Below, in pieces: positions 23,301-36,004 of a DNA stretch of 64,000 bases. Source of the stretch: Odontesthes bonariensis (lineage: Eukaryota > Chordata > Actinopteri > Atheriniformes > Atherinopsidae); contig NC_134515.1 in assembly GCF_027942865.1 (NCBI RefSeq), positions 32,863,449 through 32,927,448 on the forward strand, given 5' to 3'. A program made the position numbers and the translations under genes. How positions within the stretch are numbered: position 1 is the first letter of the stretch; each line of letters begins with the position of its first letter. Below the pieces are notes generated by a model. That model was not told where the DNA came from. It searched no databases and saw only the letters and a program-made list of their open reading frames with translations.

Positions 23301-26300
23301 GACCTTTGCTCATTGCCCCTGTCACCTCAGCATTGCAGGGACCTGCATGTGGCCAGTGATGCTTTGAAAGACTCCAACCAAAGCAACAGACAGGTCTTCA
23401 CCTGTATGAGGAAGTAGCTGACAGCACATATACCCAGCCTCAGTGACACATTTATCAGCTGCTTGTGAGAAAGAAATTGTTTACATGGCCCTGAGCAATT
23501 AGATGGTCGTATGGTTTTTGCTTGGGCGGGAAAAGGCATCAAAAGATAAAAAGGATGCATACAGACAGTGCAGCGAACTTAATGTTATGCAATCTTTATA
23601 TAATCAAGTTAGATGAGTACTCACAAATGGTGAGAGTGCAATCATCCACTCAGGCAAGAAAAATGTCCAGTTTGAACAGAACTTAATGTAGTTATACACT
23701 GAATATAAGTGATGGGTGTAAGGTGTTGGTGCATTCATGAACTGACTAAATATTGGTTGTCACAGTTTGCCAGGGATTAGATGTGGACTGCTGAGTAATA
23801 TTGTGGAGCAGTAATGCAGAAATGTGAGGATTCAGAGGGCTGGTTCTGTCCCTGTCTGAGGGATAGAGTGCTTCAAAGGGAACAGAGAGAGTACAGCCCA
23901 GGAAATATACTGCAGAAAGAAAATGATAAAGGAGGAATGCTTCTCATATGCTTTTAATTGAGACATTCAATTGAAAAAGGGACATAAAAACACTTAAATG
24001 ACATTTCAAAAGGTTTCTGTCGTCTTAGTTTTTAAAATACCAAGTAGGGTATTAATCAAATGACTAACAGAATGACAAATAAAACAACGTATTAGTGTCA
24101 ACAAAGCTCACCGTTGTAATGAATTATCTCAATAACATACTTCTCTGTACTTTAGAAGCAGCACACTGTAATGGACTGCAGATTTGTGGAGACAATTATT
24201 GCCCTTGACCCATCTCTCCTTCCGGGGTTTTCAGTAGGCTATATATTATTCCCACCCACCTCCAACTTTTAAGAAACATTTTTTGGATGCTGCTGGAATT
24301 ACTGTAAGAAAAGGTCTTCGAGGGTAGAATTGCTTCAGGCACGCCGAAGTGTTTAAACACATTTCACAGAGGGATCGAGGGAGACAGCTGGGTCTTTTAT
24401 GGTCCATTTTTGGAAACACACGCTCTTAGTCCATTAGAGAACAGTGAGCTGTTAGTGGGGGCAGGAAGGGATTGGTCAGTTGTAAAAACCATAGGGACAC
24501 TATGTCATCTAAATGATCTTTAAGACTAGGAGGACACAATAGGACCTCATCTTCAGGTGGCATCTGTCATTTTGAAGCATTTTCATGAAGAGCGTTAATT
24601 TTAAAGCACCTCATTGCTTTACCAGTAAGACAATTGGGTTGTTAGAAGGGTACATAAAAGAAAATAAGACAGCAGTCCACACCCAAAATGGCCACTGGAA
24701 ACATAACACCCTTTTGTCCATGATGTCCACAAATATTGATAAAAGTCTGATGTCAGTAATTCACAGAATGAGTCAAGCTGAATTGCAACCCCCTGATTCA
24801 GAGACAGATTGGTGAAATCTGTCTTTTATTACACTTCCACAAATACCGTATGCAGATATGCAGCCACAAATGGCTATCACTAATATATGAGCTATTCATG
24901 TCAACTTGTACGATACATTACAGTACTGTATATGTTGATTTCATAATGTAGATTTTCTCATCAAAGCCATCCAAAGCAGGTCTCACACACTGCACATGTC
25001 TGTGCTGACTGATAATGTAACAACTCTCAACAATTCCCTCATCTCTTAAAACTTTATGAATTCTTTCCAACATTGCTCTGCCTCTGTCTTACAGTGGTTA
25101 ACAGTATCATCGCCATCAAAATGATCCTAATCAATATTGGTTGTCTCTACAAAGACACTTGTAATTGTGGGAAATGCACAATACAGTCAGGCAACAGAGA
25201 TTTGCAACCCAGTGACTAACCAGGCAATCTGGAGAACATGCCCTGTGGCTTAACTGTGATAACGCTGGCACAGAAAGAGGCCAGACCTCAGTCAATCTGT
25301 TGCGGAGAACAGCCTTTGCTGTCTTTGCAGTGTTTCATCTCTTCTTTCTGAGATAGACTTTGTCCTCCAGAGGATGCATCTGAAGCCCAATGGAGCAGAG
25401 AAGAAAGAAAAAAAGAATTTAGAAAAGAATCTCGTGTTTGCGGAGATTAATCTAGGATTAATCCAGTTAGAGAGTGGCGTAAGACTTGTGCACAACCAGA
25501 TTGGTGATGCATTGTAGGTGAATCGATAACCTCTGCTGAATGGGGGAAGAGTGTGAGAATCAGCAGGAAGGAGGGATTTTACACTGGAGAATGTCTTTCC
25601 ATTCTTGTGTTTTGGTTTTTGCTCAAACGTTGTTTTGATAAACAGTAAATAGAATGAATTTACAACTTTTGGTGTAAAAATCATAATTTTTTTCTTTTCT
25701 TTTCTTTAACTTCTTTGCCTTTTTTCATCAATACAATAGTGATATCAAGTGACTTTGCTATTCCACATGTGAAGCATCTAATAAAGACAAAAATAATACT
25801 TTTTCACAGATATTTGGAGAGAGGAGATATGGGTGGAAGCTGGTGCCGACTGTAAACAGCAGAAGACAAAAGCTGACAGTGCAGGTGCTTAATAACCATT
25901 CAGTTGGCACATCCCCATTTTAGAAGTCAAGGCCTCTTTTATAACACAGTACTTACAGAACAGCACTGACAGTTTAATTTCTGACAGGCTAATCTGCCTC
26001 CCCCTAAATTACTGTAATTGATGAAATTAGTTTGGACACAGGCCACAAGTTCTTCACTCCATTTGTGATGCACAGCAAACATTTTTGCCTTTTTTGTTTT
26101 ACTCACTGCTCATTTGTTCTCTCTGTATCTATTTATCTCTCTGTTTCTGACTTATAAAGTTGTCGGTGCTGATCACAAAGTATTTTGGCATTCACTAGAA
26201 CCTGAGAGTGTGATTGTGAGTCAGTGCACACACCTAACTGGAATTAGAATTTTTCATAGCTGCCTAATATAAATGACACGGATATAAATGTGACACGGAT

Positions 26301-27954
26301 TTAAAAACAACACTTCCAGATTACTCAGTGGATAAATATAACCCAGTATTTGCAAAAAAAAAGAAGTTACATCAGTGAATTATCTAACAAGCAGTGTAAC
26401 ATCAGGCCATTATTTATTATTCCCAGGCAACTGTAGATAACAGATGCTTGTGCACACTGCAGGGGGCAAACTTGTCTTGATACCTGCTGTATCTAGATCA
26501 GTGACTATGTTTGATGATGTATTCATAGCATATTTACTGTTAAGATGTTGACATGGAGTTGTCACTTTTCCATAGTGAGAGCCAGATAATATATGTTTTC
26601 ATTGGTGCTTGTTTGCTTGGCAGAACTAGGTCTCTCAAGATATCTTGTTTTTATAACATGGTTATTGTAGCCAGTAGCATTTACAATAACAATAGTATTT
26701 CAATATCAATCGAACATGTGTTAATAAATATATCTCTATCATGTTAATTTATGACATGATTTATGACTCTTTTGAGTCTCCTATGTTGTGTCCTATTTTC
26801 ATTCAAAAGTGATTTGATTTAATCAGCTGAGATTAAATCAAGATAGCATTATATGTGTATTATCAACACGAGAAATCATTATTTTGTTCCTTTAAAATCA
26901 TTACTTACTGTATATTGCCACAACCCCAAGTGAAACATGAGAAAAGTATAAGAACCCAATAAATTTCAGTGCAGATCCACATAGCTTTTCCTAAAACAGT
27001 GGGATATGGTTTTTAGGGCTTTCACATAAGATTCGTTGGGTTCTGCGTTTCTTTCCAAACCATTGTTGCGTGATGTGCAGCACAGATCCATTAGGTATGT
27101 GCACTCACTCTGCCCAAAAGTTTACACAAGTTCAACTTGCCCTATTGCTCGGTGACGACACATCGACACGTCACATTAGAGAGAATCTGGCAGATCTCAA
27201 CAAATCACCCACCTTTGGCAATTTCCAGACATTGTATGCTCATGGTTTTCTAAAGTTGGTTCATGTCAGTCTTAATATCGCTCTCTCCAACAGTCTCTAC
27301 TCAGTCTGATGTATACCTGGAAGAGATCTCTAAACATGTGCTGCTCCTGAATAGGCTTTTTCTGAGGATATGATGAACCCACACACTCCTAGGTGCTGCA
27401 TGTCTCCTCCTCCTCCTCAGTATCAGTAATGCTAAGGCTTTCCACTGACAGCTTGACAAACATTCTGCATCCAAGTCTACAGCTGGACAAAATAGTTATT
27501 GGATACCTTTTCAGTCGCCTTGAGCTGGCACCAAACAAAGACCCTCGCATCTGTTTTGTCTGTCCCTTTGTCTGAGTTTATTGCTGTAAAATATCCCAGT
27601 CTATCTTCATGTCCAAGTGTCTTCCCCCAAATTCGGTCTGTGTTCATCAAAGTCAGATTTGTCAAAGTATATAGTACTTTTAATGATTAATATGTCATTT
27701 CTGGGGATCCACTTTGTCATCTTTCAGGCATTATTGGGATAAGATAATTAAAGTCTTGTGCTAATTTTGGAGCTGGAGATATCTCCTTGAAATCAAAGTG
27801 GCAGTTTGCCAGGTTTTCTCCAAATGTTTTTAAGAATTCACTTATTTACATGTTTATGTCTCTTACATGTTTTACAAGAAGAAAGAAAAGATCAGGACAA
27901 TTTCATGTTTGTCAGAGGAGAGGTATGATGACTTTCCAGGGTCTTTATGTAACT
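20384..27954. other. anonymous sequence upstream of kcng1
   Basis: No coding gene or clear transposon is visible in 7.5 kb. A short exon-like segment with splice sites lies at 21809-21855. The stretch 24120-24480 has mixed, non-repetitive composition as seen in conserved regulatory DNA. All frames here are short and lack family features. Distal regulatory DNA of kcng1 is plausible but not shown. Confidence 0.3.
21809..21855 (+). other. candidate noncoding exon (possible kcng1 5' UTR exon)
   Basis: A pyrimidine-rich acceptor (TTTTTCTTGTTTTCTTCAG) precedes 47 nt that end at a strong donor, GTGAGT. The intervening sequence has no start codon. It lies 9 kb upstream of the kcng1 start codon on the same strand. 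Only the splice signals support it. Confidence 0.25.
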
Positions 27955-29697
27955 GCTGGCTAAGGATAAACGTAAATATGGTAAAACAGTTATTCACGTC
28001 GGCGTTAATGACACCCGGTTACGCCAATCGGAGGTCACTAAAATTAATGTTGCATCGGTGTGTGATTTTGCCAAAACAATGTCGGACTCCATAGTTTTCT
28101 CTGGAACCCTGCCAAATCTGACCAGCGATGACATGTTTAGCCGCATGTCGTCCTATAATCGCTGGTTGTCTAGATGGTGTCCAGCAAACAACGTGGGCTA
28201 CATAGATAATTGGCAATCTTTCTGGAGAAAACCTGGTCTGATGAGGAGAGACGGCATCCATCCCACTTTGGAAGGAGCAGCTCTCATTTCTAGAAATATG
28301 GATGAATTTATTTGCCACCCTAAAACATGACAACCCAGGGCTCAGACCAGGATGCAGAGTTGTAGTCTTACACACTTCTCTGCAGCTTCCCACCTGCTGC
28401 TACCCACCCAATCAATTAACACAAAAGGAGCAAATCCTCTTGTGCAAAAATAAATTATTAAAACAAAAACTTTAACTGAACAAAAACATCAAACTATTAA
28501 ATGTGGTTTGATGAATATCAGATCTCTCCTTTCGAAGTCTCTGTTAGTGAATGAGTTGATTTGTGATCATCATATTGATATATTTTGTCTTACAGAAACC
28601 TGGCTGCAGCAGGAGGATCATGTCAGCATTAATGAATCAACTCCCTCGGACTGTTTAAATGTTCACGTTCCTCGAACCACAGGCAGAGGAGGAGGAGTGG
28701 CAGCTATTTTCAGATCAGGGTTACTAATCAGTCCCAGACCCAAGATTAGTTTGAGCTCTTTTGAATCTCTGATTCTCAGTTTTTCCCACGCAAAGTGGAA
28801 ATCACAGAAACCTCTTGTGTTTGTTGTTGTGTATCGTCCACCTGGCCCTTATTCTGAGTTTCTGTCTGAATTCTCAGAGTTTTTATCCCAGTTAGTGCTG
28901 AGTACAGATAAAGTCATTGTAGTGGGTGACTTTAATATTCATGTAGATGTTGAAAATGACAGATTGGACTACTGTAATTCTTTATTTATGGGCTGTCCCA
29001 CATATTCTCTGAAAAGCCTTCAGTTGATCCAAAATGCTGCAGCCAGAGTTTTGATGAGAACTAACAGGAGAGATCATATTTCTCCAGTTTTAGCTTCTCT
29101 TCATTGGCTCCCTGTTAAATTCAGAATAGAATTTAAGATTCTTCTCCTAACATATAAAGCTCTTAATGACCAAGCTCCATCATATCTTAAAGATCTCATT
29201 GTAAGATATTTTCCTAACAGAGCACTTCGTTCCCAAACTGCAGGTTTACTTGAGGTTCCCAGAGTTTCTAAAAGTAGAATGGGAGGCAGAGCCTTCAGTT
29301 ATCAGGCCCCTCTCTTGTGGAATAAGCTGCTAGTAAATGTCCGGGAAGCAGACACCCTTTCCACTTTTAAGACCAGGCTTAAAACTTTCCTTTTTTTTAT
29401 AAAGCTTATAGTTAGGGATGGCTCAGGTGATCCTGAAACATCCCATAGTTAAGCTGCTATAGGCCTAGACTGCTGGGGGGCCTCATCTGTCACACCTTTC
29501 CTCACTTTACTCTCTTTATGTATATGTGACATTATTGTGGTCATTAACTTGTGTTTCACGAGTTAATGAATAATGAATAATTATGATTACAATGAATTGA
29601 ATTCCAATTGGCTTGAATTGGACTTACTATCTAAGTGCCTTGAGATGACATTTGTTCTATTTGGCGCTATATAAATAAAAATGAATTGAATTGAATT
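27955..29697 (+). mobile_element. L2 LINE, copy B, internally deleted
   Basis: The 5' edge lies in the ORF1 esterase region (CTGGCTAAGGATAAACG, matching copy A at 6349). Esterase and endonuclease follow nearly identically to copy A. At about 28960 the sequence jumps directly to the RT C-terminal region (copy A about 9987), dropping the entire RT core. The 3' UTR is shortened and ends with GGCGCTATATAAATAAA (about 29662) and TTGAA repeats. It shares a subfamily with copy A. Confidence 0.88.
28511..29452 (+). pseudogene. L2 fusion frame: endonuclease joined to RT C-terminus
   Basis: From ATG 28511 the frame stays open for 313 codons. Residues 1-150 are an intact-looking apurinic-type endonuclease N-terminal part ([50 protein letters not shown]). 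After VEND the sequence switches without a stop to the RT tail ([41 protein letters not shown] end). The catalytic RT motifs are absent, as is the SDH part of the endonuclease. It is most likely a by-product of deletion in an L2 RNA or locus, but its openness is unusual beside copy A. Confidence 0.7.
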
Positions 29698-30869
29698 ATG
29701 TTACCAGGAGGCTGCAGAGATACGTTTCCCTGATTTTATTCTCTTTTTTATACAATTTTATTTTTTACTTTTTTATTCTCGATGCTAAGCCAATCAATGT
29801 CTGCCTGTAGACCCATAATCAGTACTGGAGAGCAGTAGAAAAAAAAAAACTGTTTGTGAAAGAATAAACACTTAGTATTCATCACATGTAGCACATTGTG
29901 GCTACATCCCTAGATTTTTTCAGAAGTATCTCCACCCACCATGACCCAACAATAGAGGGCGCAGGTCCCTAGATAGGATGGCCAGCGTTTGGTCTGTATC
30001 TTAAATAGATTGGATGAAGAGGGTTCATGATCAAATCAGTCACTAGCAGCATATATGTACAGTGTTTCATACTGACAGAGGTAGGAACAAAAGGGTGTAA
30101 CCATTAGCTTTTGTCATAAGCACAGATGAACACAAAGGATGCACCAAACAGCTATTTGTGCCTTTGTGAAGACATGCAGTTACCCTGTCATAATAATAAA
30201 AAATACCATTATCTGGATGATAATACTTCTACAGCACAATACTCTACATAACAGTAACTGTGGAATTTACAAAATTGGAATAGTCAAAAATACAGAAAAA
30301 TAAGTAAGATGATGTTTTAAAGTGACAACAGAGCAAGACTTGACTGTTGAATCATAATGCCAGGAGACAGTTTCTTGCCTTAAAATAAGAAAATAGCACA
30401 ATAATGCAAGAAAGGCCACCCAGGAAAATGGCAACATATGTGTCCTTTTTACACTGGTCATGCCAATGTACAACAACTCTGAGTCTGTAGAGGTTCACTT
30501 CATGTCAGTAAAACACTTTAGTTAATGAATGTTCAGGAAGTCAATAAGTGAAATTTCTTCTGTCTAGTTTGACTGGGTTACATATATAGATATGAAAATA
30601 GTAAGTAAGTAGTCATTAGAATTAAAAATGCAAATAGCCAAAGTGCATTCTCAAGCAACAATGAAGCTTGGTGGTGTTGCTAATTCTTTAGCAAAAAAAA
30701 TGCCACTATTTATGTTTTAAGGGCATCATGTTGAATGAATGCTGCCAGTACAGTTCCAACTATTGATCCTTTGTGTCAGACATGCAATACTAACAGGTCT
30801 GTTGTCCTTCGAAAGGTGAGAACATGCTGATGGGAAGTTGAGCACAGGGATGTGAGCGGACCAGTAAAG
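29698..30869. promoter_or_regulatory. kcng1: kcng1 5' flank / 5' UTR region
   Basis: Sequence between the L2 copy and the kcng1 start codon. Several AG dinucleotides with weak pyrimidine tracts could be the acceptor of the first coding exon (for example CTTTGTGTCAG near 30780), but none is decisive. No clear TATA box or CpG island is seen, so the promoter probably lies further upstream with a spliced 5' UTR. Confidence 0.35.
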
Positions 30870-31652
30870 ATGACCCTGTTGGCAGGTGATGGTTCCGACT
30901 ATGATTACAGTGCTCTAAGCTGTGCCTCTGATACCTCCCTCAACCCTCCTCCCCAACAAGAGGAAGAGGCTCAGAAAGGGGCCTTCTACAAGAGGGCCCA
31001 GCCTGCCCCTGAGCTCAACACCATCCCAGACAACACACCGCTGTCCAGTGCCCGTAGACTCCATGCCATCATCAATGTGGGTGGCCTGCGTTATCAGCTG
31101 CCCTGGACAACCTTAGAGGATTTCCCTTTGTCTCGTCTGGGCCAACTGCACCTCTGTAGCAGCTTTGATGAGATAATGCGCATTTGTGATGACTATGATG
31201 TAACTCACAACGAGTTCTTCTTCGACCGTAGCCCTTGTGCCTTCCGCATCATTCTGACCTTCTTGCGGGCAGGCAAGCTGCGTTGCCTCCGGGAGATGTG
31301 TGCCCTCTCCTTCAGAGAAGAGCTGCTCTACTGGGGGGTTCCTGAAGAAAGCCTGGAGTGGTGCTGTCGTCGGCGTCTGCTGCAGCGTGTTGAAGAGTTT
31401 GAAGCAATGGAGAGAGCAGAGGAAGACGAGGAATTTCTGGAAGATCTGTTGGATTCCGAGAGCAGCCACAGGCATCATGCCACTGAGTCCAAACTCAGTC
31501 AGTGTATGGGCAAGCTAAGAGACATGGTGGAGAGGCCTCAATCTGGCCTTCCTGGAAAGATCTTTGCTTGTTTGTCAGTGTTATTTGTTACCATCACTGC
31601 CATCAACCTCTCCATCAGCACCATGCCGGCAATGAGGGAAGAGGAGGAAGCG
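30870..31652 (+). CDS. kcng1: Kv6.1 silent potassium channel subunit, coding exon 1
   Basis: Encodes residues 1-261 of Kv6.1, a modulatory alpha subunit that forms plasma-membrane channels with Kv2 subunits. The start MTLLAGDGSDYDYSALSC is the Kv6.1 signature; I chose ATG 30870, since an upstream in-frame GTG (30852) would not serve as a start in vertebrates. Residues 66-170 form the T1 tetramerisation domain (INVGG at 68-72, FFFDRSP at 116-122). Cys144 and Cys165-166 of the Kv2-type zinc site are present, but Arg138 replaces its His. An acidic linker (about 172-195) and DMVERP lead to S1 (about 231-250). The exon ends after GCG at a GTGAGT donor, phase 0. The frame is intact. KCNG4 and KCNG3 are excluded by the N-terminus. 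Confidence 0.95.
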
Positions 31653-32174
31653 GTGAGTTGAAAATGACTTTCTTCCCAAAACAAATCCTATTTTCAGAAT
31701 AGAAAAGATATTCTAAAATGGAACAAAAACCTAATTTTGTCATGTTTTAAAAATTCATTTAAACCTTTATTTAACAGATTTATAGTGTGTTCACTGTCTA
31801 ACTTAATTGCATTTAGGAAAACAAAAATCTGAAATTGGATGATAGCGACTCCACTCTACACTCCACCGCACTTGAAATAAAATTCTTGCTGAATACAAGA
31901 TTTTGGCTGCTTATCAGTTGGTAGTTGTTAACTGATTTTGCTCTTCATGATGCACCTATATTTTCAACAGGAGACAGATCTAGACTCCAGATAGGCCAAA
32001 CGAGCACATGCACTATGTGTCAGTGAAGCCATGCTGTTGTAGGTCCTGCAGAGGTCTGACATTGTCTTGCTGAAATAACCACAGACCTCCTGGGAAAAGA
32101 TGTTGCCTTGATGGTAGCATATGTCTCTCCAAAATTCCAGCCTGCCTATGTATCAGTGATGCCTTTATACATGT

Positions 32175-32285
32175 AACTAAATTTAATTCACTTCTATTTA
32201 TATAGAGCCAAATCACAACAAATATCATCTCACAGCACTTTAGAGATACAGTCCAATTCAAGCCAATTATAATCTAATATACAAG
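32175..32285 (-). mobile_element. L2 LINE 3'-tail fragment
   Basis: Reads in antisense as the end of the L2 3' UTR: TTCTATTTATATAGAGCCAAAT (complement of the GGCGCTATATAAATA tail), CATCTCACAGCACTTTAGA and CCAATTCAAGCCAATT. About 110 bp remain, diverged from the copies at 12.6 and 29.6 kb. Confidence 0.65.
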
Positions 32286-32628
32286 TCACCTATGCTACGG
32301 GAACCATGCCTTTAAAGATGATTATAGTTTTGTTACACATTTTGTTGAAAACAGCTTGGATGGTAATTTTTGGCATGTTGAACCAGATGCTTTCCCAAAA
32401 GCAGAGTCACCTGACCACAGAACGTGTGTCCTGATGAGCTCATGCCAAGAGAAATCAGCAGTGTTTCTTGCCAGTGTTGATAGATGGATCCCTCTCGGCT
32501 GGACATGTCAAAAAAGAGTCAGGAAAAGTTTCTGATCTAGGCCTCTACTAACTGAGATTTTCTTAGACTCCCTATGAATATATTTTAATATTTTATTATT
32601 TACAACCATCCTTGCTTTGAAAGACTGA

Positions 32629-33317
32629 GGTGCTGTTTACACATACCCGGGTATTTTGATAAACGAAGACCTTTCCCTTCGTTTGTGCCTTTCGTTTATA
32701 CACAAACGGAGTTTTTTCCTCCGAAAACGAGGCATAAAAAAAACTCCGGCAAAAGTGGAGATTTTTTAAAAACTCCGTTTAGCGTTTGTGTATAAACTGG
32801 TTGAAAGAGACAAAAACGGAGTTTTGGGCAATTGAGAATGAGGAGTTGTCGTCATAGTACAGAGCCCCGCCCCTATCCGCCATGTTGGCAGGATGCTAGC
32901 GTGAAAACGCCATTCTCTCCGTTCGTTTACAGTGTTCGCGTGTGTTTTTAAATCAGTAAGTTTAAACAGTCCGGAATTGCAAGAACATGCCTGGAAATCA
33001 CTGCTGTGTGAAGAACTGTACAGTACCTCACATAATACGTTTGGGAAACATAGGAACAACGAAATACATTTTTTCGAAGTTCTTCCTGTCAGCGGTTCTC
33101 TATTAGGCTTCTGATTAGCTTGTGTGGAATTCTCATTGTTCTAACACTGCCACCGTCAGGTTTGGCGTAATTTAACAGCTCTTGATAGCGTTTTTATGTT
33201 GATCAATGTAGACGTGTTTTTTTTTAAAAACGGGGCTGTGTGCACCTAGTTATTTTTGCAAACGAAGGTTAGAAAATATGCGTTTATCAAAATACCCGGG
33301 TATGTGTAAACAGCACC
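32629..33317. mobile_element. 689-bp MITE with long inverted ends
   Basis: The ends GGTGCTGTTTACACATACCC and their inverted copy match for at least 37 bp, including a central CCCGGG. A 3-bp repeat TGA flanks the element (32626-32628 and 33318-33320). Sub-terminal motifs AACGGAGTTTT and CGTTTAT recur in several copies. A 39-codon THAP-like frame lies inside. The 3-bp duplication suggests Harbinger-type mobilisation; no transposase is present. Confidence 0.8.
32987..33106 (+). pseudogene. short THAP-domain-like frame inside a MITE
   Basis: From ATG 32987 the 39-residue frame starts MPGNHCCVKNCTVPH and continues to KYIFSKFFL. A C-x4-C-type pair right after the start, then a short basic stretch and an aromatic F-x-x-F strand, recalls the first half of a THAP zinc-binding domain, which DNA transposases and host factors carry at their N-termini. 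The later Cys and His ligands are absent. It could be a captured, decayed first exon of the parent element's transposase. Weakly supported because of length. Confidence 0.3.
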
Positions 33318-34399
33318 TGAGCCTTTGATGGATGCTTCTTTTATACACAATCTTGACACCCTCATCTGTCACTAATTAATCTGCTGACTGCTATTCTCCA
33401 GAACATCCATCCATCAATTTTCTATTTGTATATTTTAGAAGTTTTTCTTTCCTTCTCTGAAATCTGTCCTAATTTTCTTGAGTGTGTTGCAAAAACCCAA
33501 AAGTGAAAGTAATTTACCTATAATGAATTAGAGATTCCATTACAGAAAACTTTCCAACTTTTTCGGATATGGTTTTTTTTAATAAAGCTTTATTCAGAAA
33601 TGATTGCCAAGATGTCAGAATAGAATAAAAAATAGGCAGTGTTAATTTATTTTAAAAACTCATTTCTTATCCAAATCCGTAATTCAAGAGCGTTATTTAA
33701 TGCTTCAAGATTGCAAAAACTCAAAAAACAAACAAGTAAAAAGTTAAACAGCGAAAAGGCATCGCATTTGAGAGATCATCACAAAACAGAAAAGGCAAAT
33801 AAACAACTAAGAGACATTTAAAATAGTATTTAAAAAAAGGAAAATGAGGATGTAATCCAACGCAAAATACATCCCAAAATATATTTTCTGCATTCAGAAC
33901 ATATTGAGAGACACTACTGCATTGAAGATTTACATTTCAAGCCGTTCTTTGGCCTATTTGAATTAATCAGATTTTTTGAAAATAGACAGGATTTTGAATT
34001 GACATATCATGTTATTTTTCACAGAAAAAAAAATTATTAATGCCATGTCTCATCTGTCATGTCATTTTGGTCTTCTTCCCAATAAGAGAAGGGGGACCAC
34101 ACTCACAGCATGTACCAGTTGCTTCTTCCGGATTAGGGAAAATACTTGAAGACATCTCAGTATGCATCATTACCATGTCTAACTTCTATAACTAATTAGC
34201 ACTCTGCGTTCTTTTATCAAATCAAAGTCAAACTAAATATTTTAGCCATACACATTTATCTGCTTGTAGAAGAGTTCAAACTAGTTTTTATGAATTAATG
34301 TTTTCCTAAATCCTTCTGATAAGCTTTTGCAACAAAAGTATCCTGCTGAGTTTAACTTTTTACAGCTCAAAAATATTTTTTTTTCAGAAGTGTGACTGA

Positions 34400-35260
34400 G
34401 TGTGACAGTGACTGAGTGACTGAATTTAAATGAGCTAAATTTAATTTATTTTATTTTACTTTACTTAATTTTATTTATGCAGGTAATATCCTTACATACA
34501 TTCTCATTCTCAAGAGAGATCTGTTTAAAATGTACAATTTAACTATTTGATGATAAATAAACAAAATCATCAATAAAATACATACAACATTTAAATAGAA
34601 AAGACAAAGTCAAAAGAAAAACAACTTTGTAGAATAAAAAGTTCTGTACACCCTGAGCAAACAATGAAGGTAACAAAGGACTGTGACTGAAAGCTATGAC
34701 TGCTCTGTCTGTGTGACATTTTAGAAGGTAAATATGTTGGAAGCAGACCAATAATGGATTTGTAATTTAAATTGTACCAATGCAAATGTCTGCACATGGA
34801 TGGATAATGATGACCGGTCAACCAAAGAGTACAGAGTGCAACAGTGTGTTGGGGGTTTACAGCCTGTTATGAACCGGAAAGCTCCATGATAAACAGCATC
34901 CAACATTTGTGCAGAGGCGTTAATGCAGATAATGTCACCATAATCAATATTCAAATTCAAATTCAATTCATTTCAATTCAATAATCAATATAGGTTAAAA
35001 TATGCATAAAGATGCATATTGCAAAGGTAATATTCTGGCCCACATTGTTAAGATCATAAAGAGAGTTTGTCCTAAAACTGAATTTTGCAGCACACCTTTG
35101 GTGACATTTGGATATTTAAACAAGAGATCACTAAATTGTACACACTGCTTACGACTAGAAAGACAGTTTGAAAACCAGCCCAGTGTGAGAGGCCTATGTC
35201 TAAAAGCCTCTGACATGAGATATTTAGATATTTAAGATATCTGATTAAGATTATTATTGA
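34400..35260 (-). mobile_element. decayed LINE reverse-transcriptase relic
   Basis: On the minus strand, 34995-35216 reads as an RT palm fragment (WFSNCLSSRKQCVQFSDL, VTKGVLQNSVLGQTLFM, the altered [10 protein letters not shown] motif). 34540-34966 reads as the C-terminal region (LDAVYHGAFRFITGC, SLSIHVQTFALVQFK). The YADD-containing segment between them is missing, replaced in part by a TTCAA microsatellite (about 34948-34985). Stops and frameshifts are frequent. The clade is not assigned. Confidence 0.6.
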
Positions 35261-36004
35261 CTTATATTATTAAATTTTCCCAGACAGCCATGCTATGTAT
35301 TCACACTCAATGACCAATAATCACATTCTTATAGCCAGTGGTGTAGTCTACCTTTTTGAGGTGGGTATACTGTATAGTTGGCCAGTCATAGGCCCGAGGT
35401 ACCAAACTAGGGGTCGGGACTCGGGACCAATAGTAGCCCCTTAATGCACGCCGTACCTCCAGTGGCGCGCTGTAATAGTCATTGAAAAGTTAAGTACCAT
35501 AGTACTTCAATACTATGACATAACACAGGGCTTTTAATGATGCACTACGACTTGGTCATTGCCATTCTGGTAACAGCACATTTATAATGCTGTCTGAACA
35601 TGTTAAGGGACAAACATGTTTGTGGGGTTGCAGCTTTGCACTTACCTGCCCCTTGCATGCATGAGGGACAGCATAAACTCACTTTGATTGTGTGGACTGT
35701 GTGCTGTGTATCTCAGTGGCAATGGGACTCCCTGTGGCACTTAATCTTTGTACTCATCCCTCATAGAGCGAGGCCTAACAGAGTGATTGTTTTAAAGCAG
35801 CAGAACACCATCACATCTTGAGACAGGTTGTTTTATATATATATATATATATAGGGCTTTCAGAATTAATTAATTGTAATATATATATGTGTATTACATT
35901 CGTTTATATATGTAATATACGGTACATAAAAAAATATATACATACACACACATCCATTTTAGTTTTCCACCTTCCACTCCTATAGGGGGCGCTGTTGTGC
36001 GTTA

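Noticed and set aside
30852..30869. Upstream in-frame GTG as the kcng1 start
   Set aside because: GTG is not a normal start in vertebrate nuclear genes, and the Kv6.1 signature begins exactly at ATG 30870.
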